Shown one piece after another: positions 24,457 to 40,200 of a stretch of 64,000 nt of DNA. The notes beneath the pieces are model-generated. The model was given only the letters and a program-made list of their open reading frames with translations. It was not told the origin of the DNA and ran no database searches. Within the stretch, counting starts at the first letter, position 1. Each line of letters starts with the position of its first letter. This DNA comes from Metridium senile (Eukaryota > Cnidaria > Anthozoa > Actiniaria > Metridiidae). A program made the translations under genes and the position numbers. The DNA is taken from NCBI GenBank assembly GCA_949775045.1, contig OX459102.1:7525073-7589072 (forward strand), written 5' to 3'.

Positions 24457-27400
24457 AACACCACCACCACAATCATAGTTATCCGGCATTATAATTATTA
24501 TCATTGTCATCGTCATAGACAACAGCACCACCATCATTTTCAGTTTAATTATGTTCCGATTGTCATCATCATCATTTGATATCATGATCATTTATCGATT
24601 GAGTTTCCGATCTGATCTATTTCATCGATTTGTTTCGTTCTATTCCATAATTGTTTGCTATCAACAGGTCAATGAATTCTATATTCAAACGTTAGGGTAC
24701 GAAACAGTATGTGGAATGTCAATGACGGGATACAGGTATTTGATTTAATATATAAAAGTAAGAACTCACAAGTTAAATACGGTCATTAACGTTATTATTA
24801 TTATTACGTAAAGTGGATATGCAATGTTTTATGTCGAAATCATTTTAGCACTGCTGAAATTCTGCTACTCCCTCCATCCCCCTTGGCAATGTTGAGGAGG
24901 GAGTCATTGTTTGCTTAAGTAGTGTGTAAATAACAATAACAATAACAATGTCTTTACACTGAGAAATATCGTAAATGTAAAAATTATATAATTGTACACG
25001 TAAAAATATCATTTTTACCGGTTTTGCATAAAATGTTTGGGCTCTTATGATAAACAGAATAATACACAAAAGCTTGGAGATATGGAATTTATCTTCGCTG
25101 CGCTCACTCGTGGGATATCGAATTTGAACACTCGAGGATAAATTCCATATCTCTGCGCGCCAGTGTATTATTCTCTAATTATGTCTTCGTGCTAACTAGA
25201 GTACAGACACTAAAAGTGTGCAACATAAATACCACTAAATACTGCTAAATTATGCAAATTCTTTTGTTCTCTATTGTTTAATCAACACTATTTAGTGGTA
25301 ACTAGTACAAAGTATTGCACACTTTTAGTGTTTGTACTCTACTATCAAACTATCAACTACTATATCAAAGATTGTAACTTAAATAAATCTTTTGTTATGG
25401 TTTAGTGAAGGCAGTGTTATGGTCAGTTTTAAAGTCAAGTTTTTTTCACTCAACTTGTCTGAAATTCTGACACTTCAAGAAGAAGTATATTCCAAAGGAT
25501 CTATTCTTGGTCTTCCGGTCCAGATCGAGAATATATCGAGCCAGTATGGTATGTACCTTCCCTTTTCGCCATGATAATAACAATGATTACAACAGCAGGA
25601 ATTACATTAATATTCACAACAATAGTCACAACAATATATCATTGTGCAAGCAAAAACAATGACAACAACGTAACGTACGTTAGCAAGGATAAAAAATAGG
25701 CAGTCTAGGACTGCATGAAGCTACTGCAGTTGTAAGTGAATATAAATATGAAAGAAATAAAAATTGAAATCAAATTAACAGAGAACTGCTGATAATGATC
25801 TTCAGCAAATTACATTTAAATAAATGATTACAAAGATATTCTAAAACTTTAGTAACAATACAGGGAAAGTAAATTAATGAATGAGAATGAATGAATGAAT
25901 GAATGAATGAATGAATGAATGAATGAATGAATGAATGAATGAATGAATGAATGAATGAATGAATGAATGAATGAATGAATGAATGAATGACTGACTGACT
26001 AAACAAATCATGTACAGAACAAATTTAAGTTCAAATATTTTTTCAAATATTTTGCTTGACGGAATTGGGCTTCCTGTGATAAAATGTTCCCGGATGCCTA
26101 TGCCAACCCAATTTTACCCTGTTATTTACCCTGTTATGTTACACAGTTATTTAAAAGAAGAGAAAAGAAACAAGAAATAGCCGATTTGTACACTGGACAA
26201 TTTTGTATATCTGCATGGCTGGTTGTAGATGCAGAAATGGTCAAGAAAATTGGGCCGTAAATATCTCAACCGAGAGTCAAAATGCATGAAAAAATCGATG
26301 AATTAAAGCGCTTGACACTTTCTATGAAGTATATCCCAGTACTGATGCAAATGCAAAGTTTTTTAAAACATCGGAAATAGAACAGCCTAGAACAGTAACT
26401 TATAACTTCGATAAACCACTGACGACCACCGATTATTTCTCGACTATTTGTGGAAAACTTGTCAATGAGCCATAATTGTCGGTATTATATGGTAATCTCG
26501 TCACACATTATCAGAATCCTAATCTAACAAATAGACAATAAAACAAGTTTAACTACAACAGAAGCAACATTAACAGATATCTTTATGCTATTTCAAAATA
26601 AGAATTGTTCTAATTTAATAATAACAATAGTATTTTTTCCATGAGATTTCTACTTATATATTGTCTTTTTTTGCAGTTGTAGGTCCCCCAAAAATCATCG
26701 ATGCGTGGTCACTAACCTCTACTGCAGTTTTCATTGAATGGTCCAGTTTTAGCTATTCAAAATATGCCGACCTTTTCGGCTACAAGGTATACCACAAGAC
26801 TAAAGACGAGCAGTATTACACTGTCTATCATGAAGTTACCTACCTTGATACAATGGTTACAATAGGTGGTTTTAAGCCCCTTACTGAATATACGTTCAGG
26901 GTGCTTGGTGTGACGTCATATGGCGATGGAGTGGCAAGTGAACCTGTCACGATAAAGACGCAGGAAAGCTGTAAGTGTACACCTATTTCAAAAAGGTTGT
27001 CTAAGGTGATAGGTCATTCCAAAACGAAAGGAATTAAAGGCATACATCTATTTCAAAAAGGTTGTCTAAGGTGATAGGTCATTCCAAAACGAAAGGAATT
27101 AAAGGCATACACCTATTTCAAAAAGGCTGTCATTATTGGCCGCCATAATCAAAGCTGATGTTCATTTTCAGCTCCAGTGAACTCCTATTGTACAATTTTT
27201 TACTGTTTTCTATTTCTCTTTGGGCAACGTTTATGAAAACAGATGTATACTAAATAGCTGTATTATATTTAGATCCATCGGTTGCGCCTAACACAGTCAT
27301 ACTAACAGTCTACAGCTCTACAAGCATTGGTCTTGAATGGCAACCTATACCAAGCGATCAAGCAAATGGTGTTATTCGTGGTTATAGGATATATTCATTC

Positions 27401-30400
27401 CAAGAAGGGCAAGGAAGCGTTCTACACGCAGAGACCAAAACGGGTTTTTTACATTTTCTAATGATAAACGATTTAAAGCCTTTTACAAAGTATAAACTTT
27501 GTATCTGTGGGTTTACTACTATTGGCTGTGGTCCGTGTAGTGAGAGTGTTAATGGGACGACGGAGTCAGTGGGTATGTTGATGACTTACTTACTATATTG
27601 ATCTGCACTTGAAGATACCTTTTATTTTATCAAAGTTCATCCATCCATTCGTTCATTCATTGATTTATTGATTCATTTATTTATTCATTCATTCATTCAT
27701 TCATTCATCCATCCATCCATTCATCCATCCATCCATTCTTCCATTCATCCATTCATTCATTCATTCATCTATTGATCCATATAACTACTGGCTATTCATT
27801 CATTTCTTCATATATTCATCCATCCATCTATTCATCCTTTAATCCATCCATTCATTCATTCATTGATCAAACCGTTTATTTATTCATTTAAATACTGGCT
27901 ATCCATTCATCTATTCATCTATTCATTTATCCATTCGTTTATTCATTCATTAATTCACTTTTTTATTCATTCATTTATGCACCCATTCTTTTAATCCAAT
28001 AAGTTAGTTATTTTCCTTTTCACTTGGATCACCAGTTCCTTCACAATCACCAACCAACGCCAAAGCGACCAGTCTTCAATCAATAAACTCCATTACAATC
28101 ACATGGCAGGCAATCCCAGCTGAACACATCAATGGTATCCTAAAGGGCTATCAAATAACATACACCCTCATCGAACAATCAGGCAGTGAAGCTACAGACG
28201 AGACCTACAAAACCGATATTATTGAAGCAAATCGTTATTCTTTCACCTTGACGAACCTTAGCGCTGATTCAGTTTACAAAGTAGGAATCGCTGGTGTGAA
28301 CGATGCGGGGTTTGGTGTATCGAAGTTTGTTTATCCCGGTAAGGAATAATTCATCAAATTATGTACACTTATTTCAAAAATGGTTGACGGAGTGAACGAC
28401 GAACGGCGATTGCACGACCGAAGGGAACTGTGGGTCTTTGGGATATTGATTGTTCGTGTATCTTTGGTGACAGAAAACGAATTTACGTCACAATATACTA
28501 GCTCAAATTAGTAAAGAAGAGCTAGCGCGTGTGGTTTATGAAACTGTGTTTTGCAATCCAGAAAAACACTAGGATATGTTGTATGTGTAACCACAACTCC
28601 TTGCAGCCAAAGCTACGGTCCACACTCTGAAGCCTGTAAATCATATTGTTTATTACTCGTGGTTTTTTTTGGTCAAGAAATATTTGTTCCAATATCTACC
28701 ACTGTAACAACGTGTTATAGTCATATAACACAAGCACGTGCAATAATCCCCTTCACAGTTCCCTGCACCATCTTAAAAGGTAGTCAGGCCTTTGCATCAA
28801 AGCGAGACGAACGTTGAGCTTGCAATGATAGAGAGCTATTTTAAAAGCTTTTTTAAAACGCCTTGCGCGCGGAACATTTATTCACGTGTGTCTATCATTG
28901 CAAGCTCAACGTTCGTCTTGCTTCGATGTAAAGGCCAACAAATTGATAACAATAGATGACATACCGACATCCTTTGCAGGCTTAAGAATGAAAAAATGTG
29001 TGCATATATAGCGTATTTCAAATTGTATCAATGCACTCATGTATCACAATTTCTACAGAGACCTGCCGCTGTCCAAAGACACTGTACACCAACTATTGGG
29101 CCAGCCCTCCCTACCTTCGTCATAACACTACAACTGGTAACATCAGTGGTATATTCCCAACCCTCGTTAAAGACATGCTAACCTGGGCATGTAGTAACTG
29201 TAGCAACGGACATCAACAAACAACCATAAATATGACGTCAAATGGGAAAGGAATGAGGTCATTGAAAGATAGCGTCGTCAAGGTAACTTTAAGGAAATTG
29301 TGGGTTAGTTAGATAATATCGAATAATTAAATGGATCAATCGCTAAAAAGAAACTAATGAATGAATTGATGCATGGATTGATTTATCGATTGATAATTTT
29401 ACCTATTACCGTATTAGGTAATGGATGATATCGATGACAACACTCAAATCAGTTTCCCCATGTATGGCAATGCTCATGTTGGTGTGTACAAAGGAGCACA
29501 TCGTTATGTACATTTAGTCGACTCACCCGGTATTGCGTATTTCACTGTAAAAAAGCCGTTCACACCTATTACTATACTGGCTGCTGTGATTGGCTGTTTA
29601 CCTGTTATTGGACTCGGACTGATGGTGGCTTATATTGCTGGCGTTATCATGTGGGTCTTGGTACGTATGTGGAGTAAGACAGATATCATTATTATCACAA
29701 TCACCACCACCATCGTCATTTTAAGTAATGTTTACAACATGAGTGGTCGTGTTGTACCAGCATTTATTATATGGCTTGATAATTTCCTGAATTCTGATTG
29801 GTTGGCGCGCGGTCTGTCCAGAGCCGTCTTGGACCGTTGCTAAGACAACGGTCCAACATTTGTATTTTATTTTGACCGTGAAGTTCAAAACTAAAACCTT
29901 TGTTTCACTAAATATAAGTTGTTTTTAATTCTCTAAAGAACATAACGTTCGTTCACATACCTCAATAATAGTTGAAAAGTATACTTTTAGTCTTTATCTA
30001 TCCTTGTAAACAACACCCGACGGCGGTGAGTTGAGCTATCTTTCGTTGCTTTTCATTCACTTTTAAAAAGCTTTGAAATTCCCAATAAGTTTGTCTACTA
30101 AAGTTAACAACGTCTTTGAAGTCAAGAAGTGTTATTATTAAAATAGCCATATAAAAAAACGAATTATTAACCTCGCTTGCTCGGTCTGCGCTCGTTCCGT
30201 ACTGTCAAGACCTCGGTCTGATATTTTCCATACAGACCTCGCGCTCGGTTAATAACCTCTTAATATAATCCCAAGCCGAACGTCTAGGCGATTTCTGTCA
30301 AATTTTACCAAAACGTTCAATATTAAATTTAATTTGCCGATAAAGTTCAAGTTAAAACTTTTTAAATCAGGATATACAACAATAGTGTTGTTACAGATAC

Positions 30401-33400
30401 ACAACATTCGTCAAGGTCATGATTTCTTTTGAACATTCCAAATTGATTATTCATGAGTTTTTTAATCATTACTAATCATATTAATCATAATCAACATCAT
30501 TGTGTTTATCATTGTCCTCACAATTATGATTATAATTATTACAATCATCGTCATGAATGTCTTCGTCATTTTAATCTTCATTACGTTCATTCGCATCATA
30601 ATCACCATCACAATCTTCAACATCATATATTGATAGTATCCCTCATATTTTCACCTCCATCATTAATCGGTGAATACATAACGCTGAATTTGAAATGCTC
30701 ATTATCGATTTGGTTCACAGCACGAAAACTTTGATTTAAGCAGCTTTAAGCCAACTTAAAGCTGCTTAAAGTTGTTCAGTTCAGCTTTAAGTTAGCTTTA
30801 AGTGCCGCGTAAAGCAGTTTAAAGGTCACCTTTACGTACCGAGTGTAAAGTTTGCTTAAAGTCAACTTAAAGCTGTTGGTACAACTTTAAGCTAGGTTTA
30901 ATTGCGACTTAAAGTTGCTTAAAGTTAACTTTTAACACGTTGAGCATAAAGGTAGTGTAAAGTTTACTTAAAGTTTAGCGAACAACTTTAAGTTATTACT
31001 TAAAGTACCTTAAAGGTGTTTAAACGTTAAGCCTAACCTACACTGTAAAAACTGCGTGTTTGAAACATATAGCAAATTTAAAATAAAATGAACTTTGACC
31101 ATAGTGCAAAGTTATTGCAACATTTATTGCTAACTGTTACAACGCTCGTAGAGGGCCTGGGCCGGGGATATTTATCCCCGGCCCAAGGTGCTTTGCAAAC
31201 TTTACAGAAGACCGTTTGAAAGATTTGGCGCCCGTTTCTTTGTGGCGATGGTGACTGATTTCAATCACAATTAAAGGCAGTCCAAGACTGCATGTGGCTA
31301 TAGTTTAATGTCTGTAATGCGTACACGCAAATTGGTATTTAGAACTATATTGTACTTATCATTGTTCACGTTGTTTATAAGTGATAATCAGCTGATGTAG
31401 AATGTTATTTTCTTCTAAAAGGTTTAGATTTGTTATTGTTAAAAGTTGATATATAAATGAAGCATTGAAAATAAAACATCGAAATGTTTTTACATTGTTT
31501 GATTTTGATCAAACAATATTAGTGTGGTATTGATTGGTTTTTATGCAGAAAGAGGGGAAAATACAGAAAATAAAGTCAATTTCTTCATGGCTATGTTGTA
31601 CTGAAAAATATGCAGTCTAAGACTGCATGCAGCTTCTCGTTTATTTTCCAAACATTAGAAATAATTTTAAGTCTGGCGAAGAGTATGGATTCTCAAGTTG
31701 AGTGGAAGAGTAGATATAAGTAAGACATGCATTTGATTGGCCAGGTATCTTTGAAAGAAAATAGGCAGTGTATGAGTATATGGTATTGCAGAATGTATGT
31801 ATAGTATAATCTTTTCATAGCTTTATGTAAATTACTCTATTATAGAAAATAAATGTTGCATTGAAATAAACAAAATACACACATTTCATAACACAACATT
31901 TGTTTTAATAACTTATTAACAAATTAATAACTTAAACATAAACAAATTAATAACTTGAACATAAAATTCCAGATAGATTAGTACTTTTCACTAATGTTTG
32001 CCAGTGTTTTAATTATTGGCATCTAAAGGAATATTACTACATTGCTTTTTGAGTAGTAAATTTTAAACATTTGTATCAAAATAACAGATATACAAGTGCT
32101 TTTTCACAGAAATTGTGTAATTACTTTCGTTGCTTTGTCAACTAGCAGTTTTTGTTCCCCTGCTGTTAATAAACTCAGAAATTTTTGCTCCCCGGAGGGA
32201 AGTTTCGAAACAGGAAGACAGCGACTCTGGATAGCCGTGAAGCCAAACAAACACTTCGGTTGAACGGTCGTTTTGACATCATAAAATCGCCGCATATCAT
32301 CCAAAAACCTGAAAAACCTTTGATAAACCAATACTTTACAATTGCACAGAAAACTGTGCCTGGATATTGACGATAAAAGGGGGAAATTCATGATGAAAAA
32401 GAGACAGCTCACCTTCAAATCTAACTCGAGCACATGTCACGTCTCACGTCGCTCTAAGTCACGTGCTCAAGTAACCATGATAACGTGCTCAAGTCTCCGC
32501 AGACCGCCGGCTCAAGTCGAGCTAACAACTCACTCAACAGGACGACATAGTGGCTTTCGCCTTTGGCTATAGCCACAAAAATGAACTTTTTACCCGGTTA
32601 GAATCGCTTATACGGAACCCAAGTGCTTGTATATCCTTCAGGAAGAACTTGTTGCTATCTGACGTGTTAAAAAGAATGACTTGCTGTCCTTAATGCCGTT
32701 TAACTTCTTCAGGTAAGAACCCTTCGAAACAGCAACACTTTGACAAGTTACTATAGTTAGCATTATATAGCACTATAACTAAGCTACAGATGTGATTCTT
32801 GACTTCTTTTAAAGCTTTAAAATAAAGAAAAACGATTATTAAACTATTTGTGAAGCGAAATGATTTCTTTGACTTCTTAACCAAGGAATGAACTCGAAGC
32901 AAATATAGGACGCCAAGTCGAATCAAAGCGGCCATCTTGTCGAAATATACTAACTCGCTCTATATGTTAGCTACAAATATGACTATTGGCTTGTTTTAAA
33001 GCTTGAAAAGAAAGAAAAACGCTTATCTTTTTTATATTAACTTTTTGTGAAGCAAAATTATTTATTTGATGTCTTTAAAGCAAGAAATATTAGTGTTATT
33101 CATAGGCACATCTAGGGGCAAGATGGTACTAATTTATACACAATCATATACTTATATGCTTCTTATATATCAAAATATAATACTCTCATTCCTTTTCTTT
33201 TCTTGTTGAACGTTGTTCTTCTGATATTTTTTCTTATTAAATTGTTTTAAGCAACATATTTGTAGGAACACTATTGTAAGGGGGCAAGATGGTACTAGTT
33301 GGGGGCAAGATGACAATGGGGCACCTTGAACCATATTATCTAACTCAAACTGCTATATAAACTGCATTACCTAAAATTGTTTGTTCCTCACTTTTAAACA

Positions 33401-36400
33401 GAATTTTAACGGAATTAAGACACTATCAAAACCATCATGGTTGAAATTAATATACTGAACTAAATATTTATTGTTATACTAAATATTTGATTGTTTATAT
33501 CCACAGTTCTAACTAAAGAAGAAGAAGAAGTAGTACTGGTATTCTATCTGGGCACAAGTGAATATGTCTATATATATAGTAGCATTATTAGTAGCTGGTA
33601 GGAATTACAGAATAGGTTAATTGATTACTGTGCGACTCACTGTACCGTAGTCGCTTACAAAAACTTTTGATTAATTTTTGACATTTTTTCATCTCAATCA
33701 GATACGCGTTTATATCAAGAGGTGGAGTTTTTTATATCGAGAGGTGGAGTTTAAATCGAGAGGTGGAGACTTTAGAAACTTTGATGTCTGTAAATTATTG
33801 GTCCGATTGAGATGAAAAAATGTCAAAAATTCATCAAAAGTTTTTGTAAGTGACTACAGTACGGTGAGTCGCACAGTAAGTATCTCGGTCATGACCGGTA
33901 TGGTGTCCAGACTGTGATTTGAAATAACAATATGTTCAAACAAATTTGTCAAAATTGTCAATTTGTCATTATATTAATCTCCACTTACTTTTATCATTTA
34001 TTGTCAACCATCATCACAACTGGTGTTATCACCATTAACACTGTTGTCATTACTAACATCATCATCTCAATTACTATCATTTTTATTATCATAACCCTAC
34101 ACTATTATATATATTAATCATTTTATTAATCTCAGACTCCACTTTTATTAGTGTTATTGTTATCACAACCAGTATTATCAACATTAGTACTAGTATCATT
34201 CTTATTATCATCATCTCCATCATGATACTAGTACTAATGTTGATAATACCGGTTGTGATAACAATAACACTGATGAAAGTTAGTGGAGATTAATACAATG
34301 ATTAATAATGACAATACTGATGATATTAGTGATGATGATGCAAGTAACAGTGGAGATGAATAAATATAATAATAGATTAATAATGAACTTTAGTGACATA
34401 GAAAATTATATTTAAATAATAGATAATGTAATGATATGGTTAATGTAAAGGATAATGCTATCAATAATAATGTGACAATAATAATGATGAATATAAGTGA
34501 TAAGGAATATGATGGTGTACGGTGGTGATAATATTTAGACATGATAGTGAATTATCACAACCGTACACCGTTATATTACTTATCATTTATATTAATCATT
34601 ATCACCAGCATTATCCTCCACATCATTAACCATATCATTATATTATATATTATTTATTTAAGAAATATAAAACAGCGCGCATGTCTATGTACTGTGGTAT
34701 AAACACGCTTGGAGATGTAGAGCATGAGAGAAGCAAGCTTAGAAACACGAGCACAGCGAGTGTTTCTCTTGCTTCTTGAGTGCTCTACATCTCCCAGCAT
34801 GTTTATATCACAGTACATAGACACAAGTGGCCGTTTTATATTTATTTTATGAAATTTTTTCGTCATTTTCATTCTGTTCTCTCATATAGACATGGCCATC
34901 AACCAATCAGAGCGCACGTTAGATACCAAAAATTTTATAAATATCATTTTCTATGTCACTTATTTCATTTATCTATTATTATATTATTTATCTACACTGT
35001 TACTTGCCATTATTATCATTATTATTATTATTATGCATATTACTGTTATCGATGTGGATGAGGTATGATCGTCCGGGGTAGTGCAGTCTTGAGAAAGACT
35101 GATGGTGTTGGTGACTGACGTTTCGACAACCTGTGCGGAAGTCATCTTCAGAGTAAAGAAACGAAAAGATGTGACACATCGTTTTCGTTTCTTTACTCTG
35201 AAGATGACTTCCGCTCAGGTTGTTGAAACGTCAGTCACCAACACCATCAGTCTTTCTCAAGACTGCACTACCCCGGACGATCATACCTCATCCACATCAA
35301 TTACACCTGGGATCAGACCATTCACTCTTATTACTGTTATCATTATTACACTTTATCATCATCACCACATTCCATTTTGATATATGGCTTGAAAATTTCT
35401 CACATTCATTTTAGTGTGTGTTTAATGTATTTTATTCATTCAATAATGAGAGATTTGGTGATAAAATATTTACAATGTAATAACCTCTTAATATTATTTA
35501 TTGTCTATTTATCATTATCTATGTCATATTTAAAATATAAATAAATGTAAAAAGTTTATTTAGTCAAATTTGAGGTCTGTCAAAAGTCATATAGTGCATA
35601 GTACAAATATAATCAGTGTGTAAGATTATTGGCTTAAGGACCATCAGGTTTGACCAAATAATTATTTGAATATTTATATAGAGAGAGTTAGAATAGCATT
35701 ATGTCATCATATACTACCAAGATCAGAATGCTTTGTTCACTTTCTACTGTGAAATAATATTTCACATGGGAATTAAAAGTTTGGATAATAATTGAAAGTT
35801 GTAAAACATTCTGATACCTGTAGTTACTTGATGCCATCATGGCCTAGATTGCATTAGTGGTTTTCACTTGCCCATGAAAGAATGTTCAGTATTTTAGTAG
35901 TTGGCTCTAAACATGATATTTTCTTTTAATTTTTATCAACCAATTAAGAACTAAATAGTCATGTTTCTTTCAAAGGCAAATGCAAAATCACTATTTATTG
36001 AACTTCATAAAATAATGGCTTGGATGTTCAAAAGGAAATTGTAATATATTTATATTGTATGGTGATTATGCCAACAATTGTAAGTTAAAGTTGTATTATA
36101 TTAAATAAATTGTATTTTGAATCTTGATGTCTTCTAAAGAGTTTTGTATAATATATAAAATATTAGGTCAGGGTGGTTATTGTATATTACTTAGGATGAA
36201 TCATGAAAGCAAAAGATTAAAAATACTGTGCCTGAACTTTTAATAATCCATTTTAGGAATTTTAAGTGCGATTTAAGCTCCCCTAAAAATGCTCAAACCA
36301 ATGATTTAAGGAACTTTAAGTGACATTTAAGCTCCCTTAGAAATGCTCAAACCAATGATTTAAGGAACTTTAAGTGACATTTAAGCTCCCCTAGAAATGC

Positions 36401-37171
36401 TCAAACCCATGATTTAAGGAACTTTAAGTGACATTTAAGCTCCCCTAGAAATGCTCAAACCAATGATTTAAGGAACTTTAAGTGACATTTAAGCTCCCCT
36501 AGAAATGCTCAAACCAATGATTTAAGGAACTTTAAGTGACATCTACATCAGTTTAAAGTACCCTTTAAGCAACTTTAAGCAACAACTTTAAGTCAGCTTA
36601 AAGGGCGTGTCTCTTTAAGCAGCTTTAAATCGCAGCTTAAAGCTGACTTAAAGTTGAACTTTACGAAACTTAAAGTTCACGTAAAGGAGTTTAAAGCAAT
36701 ACTTTAAGATAGCTTTAAGCTAACTTTAAGCTCGCTTAAATGTAATTTTTCATGCTGTGGTTATTGACCAATAATACATGATTCTAGTTAAATTTCTTGC
36801 ATTTTTCTTATAGGAACTACACGCAGACACATCGCATTTTGCTCGCAGCTTTAATAAGGGTGTGATTGATGGATTCTGGTGGGCATTTATCTCCATGACA
36901 ACTGTGGGGTAAAGTTAAAATGCCATCATCATTATGATAGTTATCATCAACACAACCATTTATTATCAACAACATCATAATCGCTAACAACATTGTGTTC
37001 ATTATAATAATAATCATCACAATTATCATTACCATCATCATCACTATCATCATCATCACTATTATCACCATCACCATTATCATCATCATCGTTATTGTCA
37101 GAATGTGAGATGTCATTCAAAACCCTCAAAACTATCAATAAAATAATCTAATCATCACTTCTATCAACATC

Positions 37172-37225
<54 letters not shown>

Positions 37226-40200
37226 ACATCATCGTTATAATATTTAACATAATTTGTTTTTTAGGTATGGAGACCGCAGGCCTTTCTCTTATGCCGGTCG
37301 TGCATTTGCAATATGCTGGATGCTAGTTGGCAATATCATGATTTCCTTGATGTTTGCTTCCATAACGATATCATTGAATGATGTCACTATCAATGATAAC
37401 AACAAGATTTACGGCACCAAGGTATTCTATTGGTTCTTTCATCTAAACTTTCGAGAAAGATATAACAACTTATATTATAATTTACACATAAATCTACCAA
37501 CGTGTACTTTACGCATGTATCTATCAACGTGTACTTTACGCATATATCTATCAACGTGTACTTTACGCATATATCTACCAACGTGTACTTTACGCATATA
37601 TCTACCAACGTGTACTTTACGCATATATCTAGCAACGTGTACTTTACGCATATATCTACCAACGTGTACTTTACGCATATATCTAGCAACGTGTACTTTA
37701 CGCATATATCTACCAACGTGTACTTTACGCATATATCTACCAACGTGTACTTTACGCATATATCTACAAACGTGTACTTTACGCGTATATCTACCAACGT
37801 GTACTTTACGCATATATCTACCAACGTGTACTTTACGCATATATCTACAAACGTGTACTTTACGCGTATATCTACCAACGTGTACTTAACGCATATATCT
37901 ATCAACGTGTACTTAACGGATATATATTTACCAACGTGTACTCTACGCATATATCTACCAACGTGTACATTACGCATATATCTACCAACGTGTACTTTAC
38001 GCATATATCTACCAACGTGTACATTACGCATATATCTACCAACGTGTACTTTACGCATATATCTACCAACGTGTACATTACGCATATATCTACCAACGTG
38101 TACATTACGCATATATCTACCAACGTGTACTTTACGCATATATCTACCACTATGTACATTACGCATATATCTACCAACGTGTACTTTACGCATATATCTA
38201 CCAACGTGTACATTAGCATATATCTACCAACGTGTACATTACGCATATATCTACCAACGTGTACATTACGCATATATCTACCACTATGTACATTACGCAT
38301 ATATCTACCAACGTGTACATTACGCATATATCTACCACTATGTACATTACGCATATATCTACCAACGTGTACTTTACGCATATATCTACCAACGTGTACA
38401 TTAGCATATATCTACCAACGTGTACATTACGCATATATCTACCAACGTGTACATTACGCATATATCTACCACTATGTACATTACGCATATATCTACCAAC
38501 GTGTACTTTACGCATATATCTACCAACGTGTACTTTACGCATATATCTACCAACGTGTACATTACGCATATATCTACCAACGTGTACATTACGCATATAT
38601 CTACCAACGTGTACATTACGCATATATCTACCAACGTGTACATTACGCATATATCTACCAACGTGTACTTTACGCATATATCTACCAACGTGTACTTTAT
38701 ATCTACCAACGTGTACTTTACGCATATATCTACCAACGTGTACATTACGCATATATCTACCACTATGTACATTACGCATATATCTACCAACGTGTACTTT
38801 ACGCATATATCTACCAACGTGTACATTAGCATATATCTACCAACGTGTACTTTAAGCGTATATCTACCAACGTGTACTTTACGCATACATTGTTTATTGT
38901 ATATTCTTTAGATTGCTGCTTTACAAAACTCCACGGAATATCATAAAGCTGTATTGAAGAACGCTAAACTGGATAATGGTGCGTACCATCTTCATAATCA
39001 TCACCATCATCACCATCATCATCATCATCATAATATCAGTATCAACATTATATCGTTATCAAAAACATCATCATCATTACCATCATATCATCATCATATA
39101 AACAATATTTTTATTCTATCATCATTATCATGATCATCTTAACTCGACCCCATTATCAACTCGATTCTGCATCGTCCAATTATGAAAAGCGCTGTAACCA
39201 AATCGTTGTTTTCTTCACAAACAGAAACCCACTATACAAGCATCGAGCAGATCCATAATGCTTTGCTGGACGAAACGGTTCAAGGTGCAATGATTGACGT
39301 CTACGTTGCCGCTGATCAAAAGCATCGTATATTCAAAAAGTCTATTCAAGTCTTGCGGGTATTGGAAGAGAGAATCGGTTATGGTATTGTGTTGTCTGGA
39401 CCGGCGGCTATATTGCAGACAAGATGCTATCAGTATATTGACAAGAATCTGGAAAATATCGTGAAATACATTGAGAAGAACACAGATATTCTAGAGGTAT
39501 GAAAACATGCGATGATTTATAATAGGTGTTCTTCATTCCATTGGGGAGAGGGAGGGGCAAAGGGGGGGGAGAGGGAGTAAAAAAGGGAGAGGGAGGGGGA
39601 AAGGGGGGAGAGGGAGGGGGAAAGGGAGAGGGAGAGGGAAAGGGAAAGGGAGGGAGAGAGGTACGGGGAAAGGAATGAGGAGAGGGAGCGGGTAAGAGGG
39701 GGGAAGAAGGAGAGGGAGGGGGAGAGGGAGGGAGGAGAGGGATGGGTGGAGGATTGGGTAGAGGGAGGGGGAGATGGTATGCTCGTCGTGTCTCTCAGAG
39801 GTAAAAACTGAATCAGCGATTAGGATTTTGTTAAAGCACTGGTGAAATATGTTAAGAAGTACATTAAAATGTGTCAATTTGTATTCTGTGCTTTCGGTGC
39901 TGTATGGAGTTATGAAGCATTTAGGAATACATGTAGGCTTCTTAGCGTTGTGCTTCCCTTAACACTTATAATATTGTGTTGTGCAAATCTCTGCGTGCTT
40001 TATAACTACACTTAGTACGCGCGCGCGTTTTCTATTTCTTTGAGTATATCATAAGCCTAGATGAATGTACTACATTCTATCTGGGCTGATGCTGGAAGAT
40101 CAAAATGTTTTAAATTAATTCCTCTGATTTTGTTATAGCCCTCGTATTCAGAAGAAGATGAGAATGAAGACCTTCCTTTATTAATTGAGGAAGATTCAGT

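Larger units (their letters stand above)
29661..36813. other. 7.15-kb intron between M1 and pore exons (downstream copy), filled with repeats
   Basis: The same intron is only 439 bp in the upstream copy. It holds: a dispersed repeat at about 29850-30100 whose reverse complement lies at about 4140-4400; CTTTAAGC-type repeats at 30733-31030; a GGCCGGGGATA hairpin near 31157-31184; foldbacks at 33625-33879, 34126-34293, 34425-34640, 34682-34823 and 35051-35298; and a 54-bp tandem array at 36301-36560. No credible gene was found in it. Confidence 0.7.

Noticed and set aside
24376..24591. Asp-rich and His-rich frames over CAT/GAT repeats (also 1355-1628, 11167-11582, 36817-37138, 55282-55761)
   Set aside because: Trinucleotide microsatellite translations within introns.
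32104..32433. 109-codon minus frame in the large intron
   Set aside because: No recognisable domain or splice partners; chance frame in unique intron sequence.
37489..38890. CRISPR-like array
   Set aside because: Units are directly adjacent with no unique spacers, in a eukaryotic intron: a minisatellite.
37254..38911. Long repetitive frames on both strands (up to about 300 codons) of the STNVYFTH / LPTCTLRIY / GRYMRNVHV type
   Set aside because: They arise from the 27-bp intronic minisatellite, whose length is a multiple of three. They lie between two well-supported exons and lack non-repeat sequence.
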